A stretch of DNA of 47,049 nucleotides, taken from assembly GCA_042408595.1 (NCBI GenBank), contig JBHOQX010000006.1, positions 1-47,049 on the forward strand. The letters are read 5' to 3'. Both the position numbers and the translations under genes were made by a program. The stretch's first letter is position 1; each line of letters starts with the position of its first letter. This DNA is from JBHOQX01 sp042408595. Lineage in GTDB: Bacteria; Chloroflexota; Chloroflexia; Chloroflexales; Roseiflexaceae. Of the stretch, positions 36,334 to 43,853 are shown piece after piece. The notes below the pieces were generated by a model. It saw only the letters and a list, made by a program, of their open reading frames with translations. It made no database searches and was not told the origin of the DNA.

Positions 36334-36375
36334 GCGCCCCGGGCGGCATCCATGGCCCACGCGCCTTCCGGCGTC

Positions 36376-37231
36376 CTAACCCTCTTCCGCCGCCCGCCGG
36401 TGCTGTTCCGCGCGGTCGCCCATGCTGATCGCGGCGAACAGTTCCGCCGCGCGCAGGCCGAGCGCCGCGTCGTATGCGTTCTGGAAGCGCGCACCTCGCC
36501 AATCGCCTTTAGCGTATTGGCCTCGCACAGGCGCTCCCCCACCGCCCGATACAGACCGAGCGCCCGTCCGTAATGCCGGCGCGCCTCATCGGCATCATCA
36601 ATGCTGGCGCAGACCGCGCCCCAGGCGAGCAGCGCGGCGCACAGCCTCGCGGCCTCCTTCAGATAGCGGATCTCCTCGCACTCCTCGCCGGTGCTCTTGC
36701 GCAGCGCATTCAAGCCGACGAGCAGTCTGGCGAACGGCGTGGTGATGCCAAGCCCGACCTCGCCGGCGTAGCTCGGCGCCCGCTCGATCTCCTGCTCCTG
36801 TATTTTCGTCACCTTGCGAAACCCGTCCATCACCCGCCCGATCACCGTATCCGGCAGCGACCCGTGTTGCGGGTTGGCGCGGAACTCCCCGTCGAGCATC
36901 CGCAGCATGCGCAGGAAGATATCGCCGAAGCTCAGATCGCCCCCGGCCGGCACATCCGTATCGGCGGCGCTGTAGAGCGGCAGGTAGCCATTGTCGCGCA
37001 GCATCACCCGGAAGCGGGCCAATTCGGTGGACTTGCCGCAGCCGCGGTGGCCGCAGAGGGCCAGGTGATCCCACCTGCTATCGGGCGACTCAGCGCGCAA
37101 CCAGCGCAGGAGCCGGCCGTGGATGGGTGTGCCGCGCGTCGCGTCGAATCCTGGTAGCGCGCGTTGCCCGGCTGAAGCGCCTTATCCGGGTTGTAGCAGC
37201 CCATCGCCTCGGTGATCGGGTCGGTCGCCAC
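36376..37231 (-). pseudogene. P-loop ATPase/TPR protein, decayed
   Basis: It opens well: a TACAAT promoter, GGAGGAGCG, GTG 37231 and MATDPITEAMGCYNPDKAL. Near 37148 the frame shifts by one base into DATRGTPIHGRLLRWLRAES and the Walker A motif CGHRGCGKSTELARF. After the first half of the ATPase domain (ITTPFARLLVGLNALRKST) it passes straight into TPR-like sequence (DEARRHYGRALGLYRAVGER, CEANTLKAIGEV) near 36640, so the core of the ATPase and most repeats appear deleted. Near 36495 a second frameshift leads to RFQNAYDAALGLRAAELFA and TAG at 36376. Intact relatives would be long AAA/TPR regulators. The remnant is unlikely to work. Confidence 0.7.
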
Positions 37232-37261
37232 CGCCTCGCTCCTCCATTTGCCATGAGCCGG

Positions 37262-37270
37262 TATTGTAGC
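37262..37270 (-). promoter_or_regulatory. extended -10 promoter of the ATPase/TPR pseudogene
   Basis: TGC-TACAAT on the minus strand, transcript start near 37255. The promoter has survived although the gene is broken. Confidence 0.5.
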
Positions 37271-37271
37271 A

Positions 37272-37375
37272 CGGGCAGGTGGGAAGTTCAGGGTGCAAAG
37301 TGCAAAGTTCAGCGTGCAACGGTTAGTCTGCCATCACTCACAACTCAAACCTACGAACTCTGAACTGCGAACTGG
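37272..37375. repeat. degenerate word array entering a coding 3' end
   Basis: Read on the minus strand, AGTTCGCAGTTCAGAGTTCG and GGTTTGAGTTGTGAGTGATGG are answered by CGTTGCACGCTGAACTTTGC, ACTTTGCACCCTGAACTTCC. GTTCAG words in the first half meet CTGAAC words in the second. The first half codes for the last residues of the membrane protein at 37338. Confidence 0.65.
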
Positions 37376-38396
37376 CCGCCGCCTCGCCCCACACCGCCAG
37401 TAGCGCCAGCGGCGCCGTCCAGGGCGCGAACGGTGGCATCAGCGTCCATGCGCCGATCAGCGCCGCGCTGCCGTAGAAGGCGGCGACCACCGCCAGCGCG
37501 CTGGCGAGCGGCGCGCGCCTGGCGCGCGCCGTCAGGTCGAGCGCGAGCGCGGCGAACAAGAGCATCAGCGGGATGAACGACGGCGGGAACTCCGCCGCGG
37601 TCAGCAGCGCAGCACCCACGGCGCGGTAGAGCAGGTAGAGCGCCGCGATGAGCGTCGCGGTCCAGCGTCCCGGCTGCGCCAGCCGCGCCAACAACATCAC
37701 CGCCGTCGCAGTCGTCACCATCCAGAGCGGATACAGCCACTCCGGGATCCCGCCGGAGACGAACCCGGCGACGTTGCCGCGGGCGAGCGCGATCAGGTCG
37801 GCGCTGGCGGTCGAGACGCCGCGGTTGTAGGCGTCGAGCGCGAGCACGCCGTACTCCTGCTGGCCGAGAACGAAGATCGCGCAGTCCATCACAAGGACAA
37901 GAAACACAAAGGTGTAGGCCGTGCGCCACGCGCCGGGCGCGGCCTGCTGCAGCCACGACCAGAGCAGCCCGAGGAGGCAGATTGTCGAGCCGAAGAAGAG
38001 CGTGAGGTGCGGCGGGCTCCAGATCGTCACATCCAGCCCGAAGATACGGTGGTTGAGCACATCGAGCGGGACGGCGATGACAAACATCGCCAGGCCGGCC
38101 AGCATCACCAGAAAGCTGCGCCGCTCCACGCCGACGCCGGTGCGGTACTGGAAGAAGAGCAGCCCGCCGGCGATGAAGTTGCCCGCCAGGTTGATGATGT
38201 GCGGCGGAATCAGGTCGTCACGCAGGAAGCGGAAGTGCCAGGCGACATCCCAGCTCGCGCCGATGTGCTTGAGCGCGAACGCCAGGATGTAGGCGCCGAA
38301 GAGGAGCCGCAGGGCGCGCTGGCTTGTCGCGCGCTGCTCGTGCGACAGGGCGGGCGCGAACCAAGGGCAGGCGGTTCCGGCGGATGAGCGATCCAT
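37338..38396 (-). CDS. multi-pass membrane protein of unknown function
   Basis: A 352-residue protein with about eight to nine hydrophobic segments after a 25-residue soluble start. Conserved-looking polar clusters are KHIGASWDVAWHFRFLRDDLIPPHIINLAG, which may hold metal or haem-type His ligands (core KHIGASWDVAWHFRF), VPLDVLNHRIFGLDVTIWSPPHL, and LGQQEYGVLALDAYNRG. The repeated His-containing turns before membrane helices are noteworthy, but I do not know the family. The last 11 residues (SSQFRVRRFEL) come from a word array, so the original C-terminus probably ended near GEAAA. ATG 38396 follows GAGGCG. galT lies 86 bases upstream on the same strand. Confidence 0.65.
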   Translation of the reverse strand: MDRSSAGTACPWFAPALSHEQRATSQRALRLLFGAYILAFALKHIGASWDVAWHFRFLRDDLIPPHIINLAGNFIAGGLLFFQYRTGVGVERRSFLVMLAGLAMFVIAVPLDVLNHRIFGLDVTIWSPPHLTLFFGSTICLLGLLWSWLQQAAPGAWRTAYTFVFLVLVMDCAIFVLGQQEYGVLALDAYNRGVSTASADLIALARGNVAGFVSGGIPEWLYPLWMVTTATAVMLLARLAQPGRWTATLIAALYLLYRAVGAALLTAAEFPPSFIPLMLLFAALALDLTARARRAPLASALAVVAAFYGSAALIGAWTLMPPFAPWTAPLALLAVWGEAAASSQFRVRRFEL

Positions 38397-38482
38397 GGCG
38401 TCGCCTCACTGCAAAACGGTGGCTCGGCTCTCCTCTCCTGGTTCTTCACCTGGACGACTGGCCGTCCACGGCGGGTGCTGCC

Positions 38483-39490
38483 TCAGCGCTCGTCCGGCGG
38501 GGTAACCTCGCGCAGAAAGCGGGCGCTCTCCTCGGGCAGAGCGGTGTTGATGTACATCCCTGAGCCGAGCTCGAAGCCAGCGGTGTGCGCGACGCGCGGC
38601 ACCACGGCCAGGTACCAGTGCAGGTGCTCGGCATAGCGGTCGCGCTCCGGCGAGGAGCGGATCACGTAGTTGTAGTCCGGGTCGTTCAGGCCGAAGTAAA
38701 TCTTGCGGAGCGACGTGCGCAGCACGTGCGCCAGATCGGCGACCTCGTCCGGCGCTGCGTCGAGGAAGCTGGCGTGGTGACGGCGCGGCACGATCCAGAT
38801 ATGGAACGGCGAGTAGGCGGCATAGGGCACGAAGGCAGTGAAGCAGTTGCTTTCGAGCACGATCCGCGTGCGCTCCTGCTCTTCGTCGCGCCGCATCTGG
38901 CAGATCGCGCAGACACCGTGGTCGTCGCAGTAGCGCAGTTGCTCCTCCATGCGTGCCCGGATGGAGTATGGCACGATCGGCAGGGCCAGCATCTGCGCGT
39001 GCGGGTGCACCAGCGAGGCCCCGGCGGTCGGTCCGTGGTTCTTGAAGCAGATGACCTGCTCGATCCGCGGATCGCGGCGGAAAGCCAAGCCGCGGATCTG
39101 AAACGCCACCAAGGTGGCCTGGACCTCGTCGAGCGTCTCCAGCGCCGGGCAGGTGTTGTGCAGGCGCGATTCGACCACCACCTCGTGGTAGCCGACGCCG
39201 CTGATCCAGCGGTTGACGCCGTCGTAGTGGCGCTCGCGTGGGCCGTCCTCCTGCAGCGCCGGGTAGCGGTTCGCGACGACGCGTAGGCGCCAATCGCCGC
39301 CTTGCGGCAGGCGTAGCCGCTCCAGGTCGTGCTCCTCGTTGCCGGGGCAGAACGGGCAGCGCGCGTCCCAGGCCGGGCGCTCCTCGGGTGGCGGCTTCGG
39401 CGCCTGGATGAACGCCTCCGGGCGTTTGGCGCGCTCCGTCGCGATGATCACCCATTCTTTGGTCGCCATGTTCTGGCGAATTTCGGGCAT
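38483..39490 (-). CDS. galT: galactose-1-phosphate uridylyltransferase
   Basis: A HIT-superfamily nucleotidyl transferase of 335 residues that swaps UMP between UDP-glucose and galactose-1-phosphate in the Leloir pathway. The active-site nucleophile lies in SLVHPHAQMLALP (His-Pro-His). Zinc-type Cys pairs occur in CPFCPGNEEHD and CAICQMRRDEE. NHGPTAGASL, VPYAAYSPFHIWIVPRRHH and the C-terminal HLHWYLAVVPRVAHTAGFELGSGMYIN region (core HWYLAVVPRV) match the family. ATG 39490 with GGGGGAGAAGC upstream begins MPEIRQNMATKEWVI. A related ADP-sugar phosphorylase function is possible for this branch. galK and galE are not in the window; a GH4 alpha-galactosidase lies 21 kb away. Confidence 0.88.
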   Translation of the reverse strand: MPEIRQNMATKEWVIIATERAKRPEAFIQAPKPPPEERPAWDARCPFCPGNEEHDLERLRLPQGGDWRLRVVANRYPALQEDGPRERHYDGVNRWISGVGYHEVVVESRLHNTCPALETLDEVQATLVAFQIRGLAFRRDPRIEQVICFKNHGPTAGASLVHPHAQMLALPIVPYSIRARMEEQLRYCDDHGVCAICQMRRDEEQERTRIVLESNCFTAFVPYAAYSPFHIWIVPRRHHASFLDAAPDEVADLAHVLRTSLRKIYFGLNDPDYNYVIRSSPERDRYAEHLHWYLAVVPRVAHTAGFELGSGMYINTALPEESARFLREVTPPDER

Positions 39491-39594
39491 GCTTCTCCCC
39501 CTGAAAACAGGGCCGGGTTCGGGAAGGCACCCCTCCCCGTAATCCTTTGCTCGCCAGCTCAACGCCGCTGGCGCTGAGAAGCTGGCTGATACAG

Positions 39595-39754
39595 GGGAGG
39601 TTTGGCGAGCTTCGCCCTCCCAGATCCCTCATGTCCGGCCGGGCGACGCGGTCTGAGGGCCGGCGGCCCCACATCCCCCGCTGAGCGTTTCAGACCGCCT
39701 CTGCGCCGGCAAGCGAGCGCTTCCGCGGAGAGCCTGCGGCTCGCCACACCTCCC
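39595..39754. repeat. 160-base element bounded by inverted repeats
   Basis: GGGAGGTTTGGCGAGC (39595-39610) and GCTCGCCACACCTCCC (39739-39754) are inverted repeats with one mismatch in 16. Inside, GCGGTCTGA (39648-39656) pairs with TCAGACCGC (39690-39698) around a GGGCC/GGCCC hairpin. It codes for nothing evident and ends just before the HMG-CoA lyase stop. It may be a small non-autonomous or REP-like element. Confidence 0.6.
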
Positions 39755-39759
39755 TGCCG

Positions 39760-40701
39760 TCACGCCGGCGGGCGCGGCGCACCGTCGGGCGCGAGATGCT
39801 TGCAAATCCCGGCCTTGATCGTCTGGCCGGGCACCTCGTGGCCGAGGAGCACCTCCAGCTCACGGGCGCAGGCCATCAGCGCCGGCAGGTCGATCCCGGT
39901 GGCGATCCCCATCTCGTGCAGCATATGGACCAGGTCCTCGCTGCACAGGTTGCCGGGCGCGCCAGGTGCGAACGGGCACCCGCCGATCCCGCCGGCGCTG
40001 GCGTCGTAGCGGTCCACGCCGGCCTCCAGCCCGGCCAGCACGTTCGCCAGCCCCGCGCCGCGGGCGCTGTGCAGGTGCAGCCGCAGCGCCGCCCGCGGAA
40101 AGCGCGCGCGGAAGGCCCGGACCAGCGCTCCGACCAGCAGCGGGTGGCCCATCCCGGTCGTGTCGCCGAGCGTGATCTGGGCCGCGCCCATGTCCAGCAG
40201 CCGCCCGCTGATCTCCAGCACCCGCTCGGCCGGCACATCGCCCTCGAACGGGCAGCCGAACGCGACCGAGATCACGCCATCGAACAGCTTGCCCGCACCG
40301 ATGACGATCGGCGCCACATCGGCGGCCTGAGCAAGCGACTCCTCGATGCTCATGTTGACGTTGCTACGGTTATGGCTCTCAGACGCCGAGAGAAAGACCT
40401 GGATCGCGTCGGCGTTGGCGGCCACCGCCCGCCGCGCCCCCACCACATTCGGCACGATCGCGCTATAGACAATGCCCGGCTGCCGCGTGATTCGCTCGAA
40501 GACCACCCCGGTGTCCGCCATCTGCGGCACCTTCTGGGGGCGGACAAACGCGCCAACCTCGATCAGCGTGACACCGGTATGCGAGAGGTGGTCGATCAGG
40601 CGGATTTTCTGCTCGGTGGTGAGGATGACATCTTCGTGCTGTAGGCCGTCGCGCGGGCCGACCTCGCGGATGCTGACGCGGGACGGAAGTTGGGGGGCCA
40701 T
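39760..40701 (-). CDS. hydroxymethylglutaryl-CoA lyase
   Basis: A 313-residue TIM-barrel enzyme of the HMG-CoA lyase/isopropylmalate synthase superfamily. It cleaves HMG-CoA to acetyl-CoA and acetoacetate, the last step of leucine degradation. Seen: the start signature VSIREVGPRDGLQHE with catalytic Arg and Asp, EVGAFVRPQKVPQMAD, GDTTGMGHP, LHLHSARGAGLANVLAGLEAG (metal-binding His pair) and GGIGGCPFAPGAPGN with the catalytic Cys. ATG 40701 is preferred because AAGGA lies about nine bases upstream; ATG 40719 gives six more residues. The response-regulator gene upstream is on the same strand but separated by 87 bases. No other lyase-pathway gene is directly adjacent. Confidence 0.9.
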   Translation of the reverse strand: MAPQLPSRVSIREVGPRDGLQHEDVILTTEQKIRLIDHLSHTGVTLIEVGAFVRPQKVPQMADTGVVFERITRQPGIVYSAIVPNVVGARRAVAANADAIQVFLSASESHNRSNVNMSIEESLAQAADVAPIVIGAGKLFDGVISVAFGCPFEGDVPAERVLEISGRLLDMGAAQITLGDTTGMGHPLLVGALVRAFRARFPRAALRLHLHSARGAGLANVLAGLEAGVDRYDASAGGIGGCPFAPGAPGNLCSEDLVHMLHEMGIATGIDLPALMACARELEVLLGHEVPGQTIKAGICKHLAPDGAPRPPA

Positions 40702-40788
40702 GAGGGTGTGTCCTTGCATGAACGCATGAAACGGCCACCGGATGAGGGTAGCAGTATCGCCTCCCGCACCCCTCGCACCTGCTCGCCG

Positions 40789-41577
40789 TTACTCTCCGGT
40801 GCGCAGCATATACCCCATGCTGCGGATGCTCACCAGCGCGATCCCGCTCACGCCGGTCGCCTCGAGCTTGTGGCGCAGGCGAGCGATATGCGGCCGGAGC
40901 AGCGCGCGAGCTTCATCTTCCGGCTGCGGCCGGCCATAGATCGCCTCCGAGAGCATCCCGTAGCTCAGCGCGGTATCGGGCTGCTGCGTCAGCGCAGTGA
41001 GCAGCGCGAACTCGGTGCGGGTCAGGGCGAGGACGTGGCCACCGAGCGTGGCCCGATGCCGCCGCAGGTCCAGCAGCAGCGGCCCGATCTCGATGCGATC
41101 CGAGCTGGGCGGCGAGGCTGCGGCCTCGCCCCCGCCGTCCAGCACGCCGAGCGCCCGCGCGCTGTCGGTGATACGCTGAATGAGCTCACTTTTCTGCACC
41201 GCCGCGCGACGGCGGGCCAGCCCACGTTCCACCCGCTCACGGATGTCGTGCACTTGGGCCGGCTTCAACAGATAATCGAACGCACCCTGGCGCAGCGCCG
41301 CGATCGCGCTGTTGATCGAGCCGTGAGCCGTCAGCAGGATGACCTCGGTCGCCGGGTAGCGCGTCTTGGTTTCGCGCAGGATGTCGATCCCGTCGGCGTC
41401 GCCGAGGCGCAGATCGAGCAGCAGCAGGTCGTATTCCTGGCCGGTCAGCCGCTCGAGCGCCTCCGCACCGCTGCCGGCCACCTCCACCCGGTAGCCCTGC
41501 GGGCGCAGCGCCGCTTCCAGCATCACACGGACGGCCGGCTCATCATCGACAATGAGGATCCGAGCGGTCTGGCTCAT
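40789..41577 (-). CDS. response regulator, receiver plus winged helix
   Basis: A 262-residue DNA-binding regulator. The receiver domain (1-120) has the acidic pair IVDDEP, phospho-acceptor Asp55 in LLLLDLRLGD, Thr in ILLTAHG and Lys in YLLKPA. A linker with a short acidic/Ala stretch leads to an OmpR/PhoB-like winged helix (about 165-258: IGPLLLDLRRHRATLGG, ALTRTEFALLTALTQQP, SEAIYGRPQPEDEARALLRPHIARLRHKLE). The start ATG overlaps the stop of the sensor kinase gene by four bases (ATGA at 41574-41577), so the two are translationally coupled and form a pair. The targets are unknown. Confidence 0.9.
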   Translation of the reverse strand: MSQTARILIVDDEPAVRVMLEAALRPQGYRVEVAGSGAEALERLTGQEYDLLLLDLRLGDADGIDILRETKTRYPATEVILLTAHGSINSAIAALRQGAFDYLLKPAQVHDIRERVERGLARRRAAVQKSELIQRITDSARALGVLDGGGEAAASPPSSDRIEIGPLLLDLRRHRATLGGHVLALTRTEFALLTALTQQPDTALSYGMLSEAIYGRPQPEDEARALLRPHIARLRHKLEATGVSGIALVSIRSMGYMLRTGE

Positions 41578-43112
41578 CGCTGCCTCTCCTCCGCCCGCAC
41601 AGGCAACACAATCGCGAAGGTCGTGCCTTCGCCCGGCGTGCTCTGCACGCTGATACGGCCCATGTGGCGCTCGACGATCGCTTTGCTGGTATACAGCCCC
41701 AGGCCCATGCCGCGCTCCTTCGAGGTGTGCAGCCCATCAAAGATGCGCGGAAGCTGGTTCGGCGGGATGCCCGCGCCGTTGTCGGTCACATCGATCCGGA
41801 CGGACGGCGTGTCGCCCTCGTCGGTGGCCAGCGCGGTGCGGACGTGCAGGATGCCGCCGTTCTGCATCGCATCGATCGCGTTCAACACCAGGTTCAGCAG
41901 CACTTGCTTGAGCTGATCGGCCACCGCGCGGATCGGCGGCAACTGCACGTCCAGTTCGCGGATGACGGAAATGCGGCTCCGTTCAAGTTGCTTGTGGGTC
42001 AACAGCAGAACGTGATCCACCAGATCGTTCACCTGTACATCGGCGAGGACATCGGCCTTCGGGCGATACAGGTCGCGCAGGCGGGCCAGCACGGCGACAA
42101 TCCGATCGATCTCCTCCTCCGCCAGTTCAAGGAAGCGGCGATTGGACGTTTCCGGCTGGCACTGCTCGAGGAACAGCGACAGGAAGCCCTGGATGGCCTG
42201 TAGCGGGTTGCCGACTTCATGGGCGATGCTGGCGGCGAGCTGGCCAATCGCGGCCAGCCGCTCGACGCGCACGAGTTGCGTCTCCAGGGCGACGCGCTGG
42301 GTGATATCTTCCCAGACCTCGACGACCTGCCGCGGGTGGCCATCAGCTGCGGTTAAGGGGAAGCTGGCGATCTCCAGCAGCGTCTCGCGCCCGTCCGGCG
42401 CGCTGATCATGCGGCGCACCAGCCCCGGCATGCCGGTCGCCAGCGTCCGCGCAGCAGGCGCATCCTGCCACGGCCCGATCGCAGCCTCATACTCCATGCC
42501 GACCAGCGCCGCCGGGTCGAGCCCAAAGCGCTCGGCGAGCGCCCGGTTGGCGGCCAGCACGACCCCGTCGGCGTCGAGCAGCGCCAGGCCCATCGGCACG
42601 GCGTCGATCACCCCCCGGATGAGGTTGCGGCTGATCTGGATCTCGCGCACATGGGCGCGGGCTTCGAGCTCCTCCGCCTGGAGGTGGAGCGCGGCGACCT
42701 GCCGCTCGGCGTCGAGGGTCTGGGCGACGAGCGCGGCGGCGGCGGCGGCCCGGTCGACGTCCACGGCGCTCGCGTCCGCGAACAGCAGCACCGCCGCGGC
42801 CACCGGACGGCCCTCATGGGCCAGGTGGAGAACGAGCGCGGGTTGCCCGGCGATCAGCACCGGCAGGGGGTGGGAGTGAGCCGGGGCCTGGCGCAGCCAA
42901 CGGCCCAGCTCAGCGGTGGGTACGGCAGGCGCGGCGGCGGGGCCGCCTGCCACCAAACGCGGCCGGCGGTCCACAGCGCTGGCGAGCTTCAGGCAACACC
43001 AGGCAGCTCCGGCCGCGAGCGCGAAGCGCGCCACGAGTTGGGCAGCGCTGCTGCCGGTGGATGGCGTGCCCGGACTTCGGAGCGCGGGCCGGCGCGGCGC
43101 GATATGGGCCAC
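41574..43112 (-). CDS. PAS sensor histidine kinase
   Basis: A roughly 512-residue soluble kinase paired with the downstream response regulator. An N-terminal GAF-like or unknown sensory part (about 20-140) contains LPVLIAGQPALVLHLAHEGRPV (core LPVLIAGQPALV). A coiled coil (about 135-165) follows, then PAS (about 165-275, LIRGVIDAVPMGLALLDADG), HisKA with His in LAASIAHEVGNPLQAIQGF (about residue 298), and the ATPase with LNLVLNAIDAMQNGG, DNGAGIPPNQLPRIF and GMGLGLYTSKAI. Start: the promoter TTGACA/CACAAT at 43163-43191 puts the transcript start near 43156, downstream of the first ATG at 43175. GTG 43112 with GGAGGACGAG upstream is therefore preferred. Confidence 0.88.
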   Translation of the reverse strand: MAHIAPRRPALRSPGTPSTGSSAAQLVARFALAAGAAWCCLKLASAVDRRPRLVAGGPAAAPAVPTAELGRWLRQAPAHSHPLPVLIAGQPALVLHLAHEGRPVAAAVLLFADASAVDVDRAAAAAALVAQTLDAERQVAALHLQAEELEARAHVREIQISRNLIRGVIDAVPMGLALLDADGVVLAANRALAERFGLDPAALVGMEYEAAIGPWQDAPAARTLATGMPGLVRRMISAPDGRETLLEIASFPLTAADGHPRQVVEVWEDITQRVALETQLVRVERLAAIGQLAASIAHEVGNPLQAIQGFLSLFLEQCQPETSNRRFLELAEEEIDRIVAVLARLRDLYRPKADVLADVQVNDLVDHVLLLTHKQLERSRISVIRELDVQLPPIRAVADQLKQVLLNLVLNAIDAMQNGGILHVRTALATDEGDTPSVRIDVTDNGAGIPPNQLPRIFDGLHTSKERGMGLGLYTSKAIVERHMGRISVQSTPGEGTTFAIVLPVRAEERQR

Positions 43113-43162
43113 GAACTCGTCCTCCGACGTCGTCCTGCCACAGAAGGTATATTTCGCTCCGT

Positions 43163-43191
43163 ATTGTGGCATCACGGGCGGCGCTTGTCAA
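43163..43191 (-). promoter_or_regulatory. promoter of the two-component operon
   Basis: On the minus strand TTGACA (43191-43186), 17 bases, then CACAAT (43168-43163) preceded by TGC. Divergent from the xre promoter, about 85 bases apart, so the Xre protein could control both. Confidence 0.55.
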
Positions 43192-43274
43192 GCATCGGCG
43201 CCGCGCTACGCGGGCGCAGGCAGCCGGAAAGAGGGCCGCGGAAGACCGCGGCATCCACCGCCGGGCGCGCCGCC

Positions 43275-43303
43275 TTGACAGGCGCCCACACGGTTGCGAT
43301 AAT
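43275..43303 (+). promoter_or_regulatory. promoter of the xre gene, leaderless
   Basis: TTGACA (43275-43280), 17 bases, GATAAT (43298-43303) with TGC before it. The ATG at 43310 is exactly seven bases past the -10 box, where transcription would start, so the message is probably leaderless. Confidence 0.75.
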
Positions 43304-43309
43304 CCGGCA

Positions 43310-43768
43310 ATGGATGTGCCGCACCAACCCAACGAGCCGCTCGGGCAGCGGATCGCTCGGCTGCGGGCGCAGCGCGGCTGGACGCAGGGAGATCTGGCGG
43401 AGCGGCTGGCAGCCTCGCGTGTCGCCGTCTCGCACTTCGAGATGGGCTTGGCCCTCCCCAGCGAGCGCACGATCGTCCTGCTGGCCGGGCTGTTCCGGAT
43501 GGAGCCGCACGAACTGGTCGAGGGCACCGGCTACCCGGCGGCCAAAGCCGAGCGCCTGCCCGCCGTGGCCTGCCGCTATACCGAGGTCGAGTTGCAGCTT
43601 GCGCTGCTGGAGCGCGATCTGCTGTGGCTCGCGCGCGTGCCAGATGCCACGGCCCGCCGCGAGACCATCGCCGCCTGGCACGCGCGCTTGGCCGCCCTGC
43701 ACAGCCGCGCCTGGGACGCCGGGGAGCGCCGCATGCTCGATGCGGCGCTGGCACGGCTGGCGGGGTGA
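43310..43768 (+). CDS. Xre-family helix-turn-helix regulator
   Basis: A 152-residue protein. Residues about 10-65 are a Cro/C1-type HTH: LGQRIARLRAQRGWTQGDLAERLAASRVAVSHFEMGLALPSERTI (the helix-turn-helix core is WTQGDLAERLAASRVAVSHF). The remaining 85 residues are helical with a heptad-like LQLALLERDLLWLARV, probably for dimerisation. It is divergent from a two-component operon and convergent with sucC. ATG 43310 coincides with the predicted transcript start. The protein likely regulates itself and perhaps the divergent kinase; both are inferences. A longer open frame upstream runs through the promoter and is rejected. Confidence 0.82.
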   Translation: MDVPHQPNEPLGQRIARLRAQRGWTQGDLAERLAASRVAVSHFEMGLALPSERTIVLLAGLFRMEPHELVEGTGYPAAKAERLPAVACRYTEVELQLALLERDLLWLARVPDATARRETIAAWHARLAALHSRAWDAGERRMLDAALARLAG

Positions 43769-43853
43769 TTCCGGCGAAGGCGGCGGACGGCGAAAGCGGT
43801 CGACCGCGCTTCGCAGGCTGGCGAGCGGCGCAACGGGCGCGGCCGTCGCTGAG

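Noticed and set aside
40789..43310. Possible inclusion of HMG-CoA lyase in the two-component operon
   Set aside because: The 87-base gap and unrelated function give no support; same strand only.
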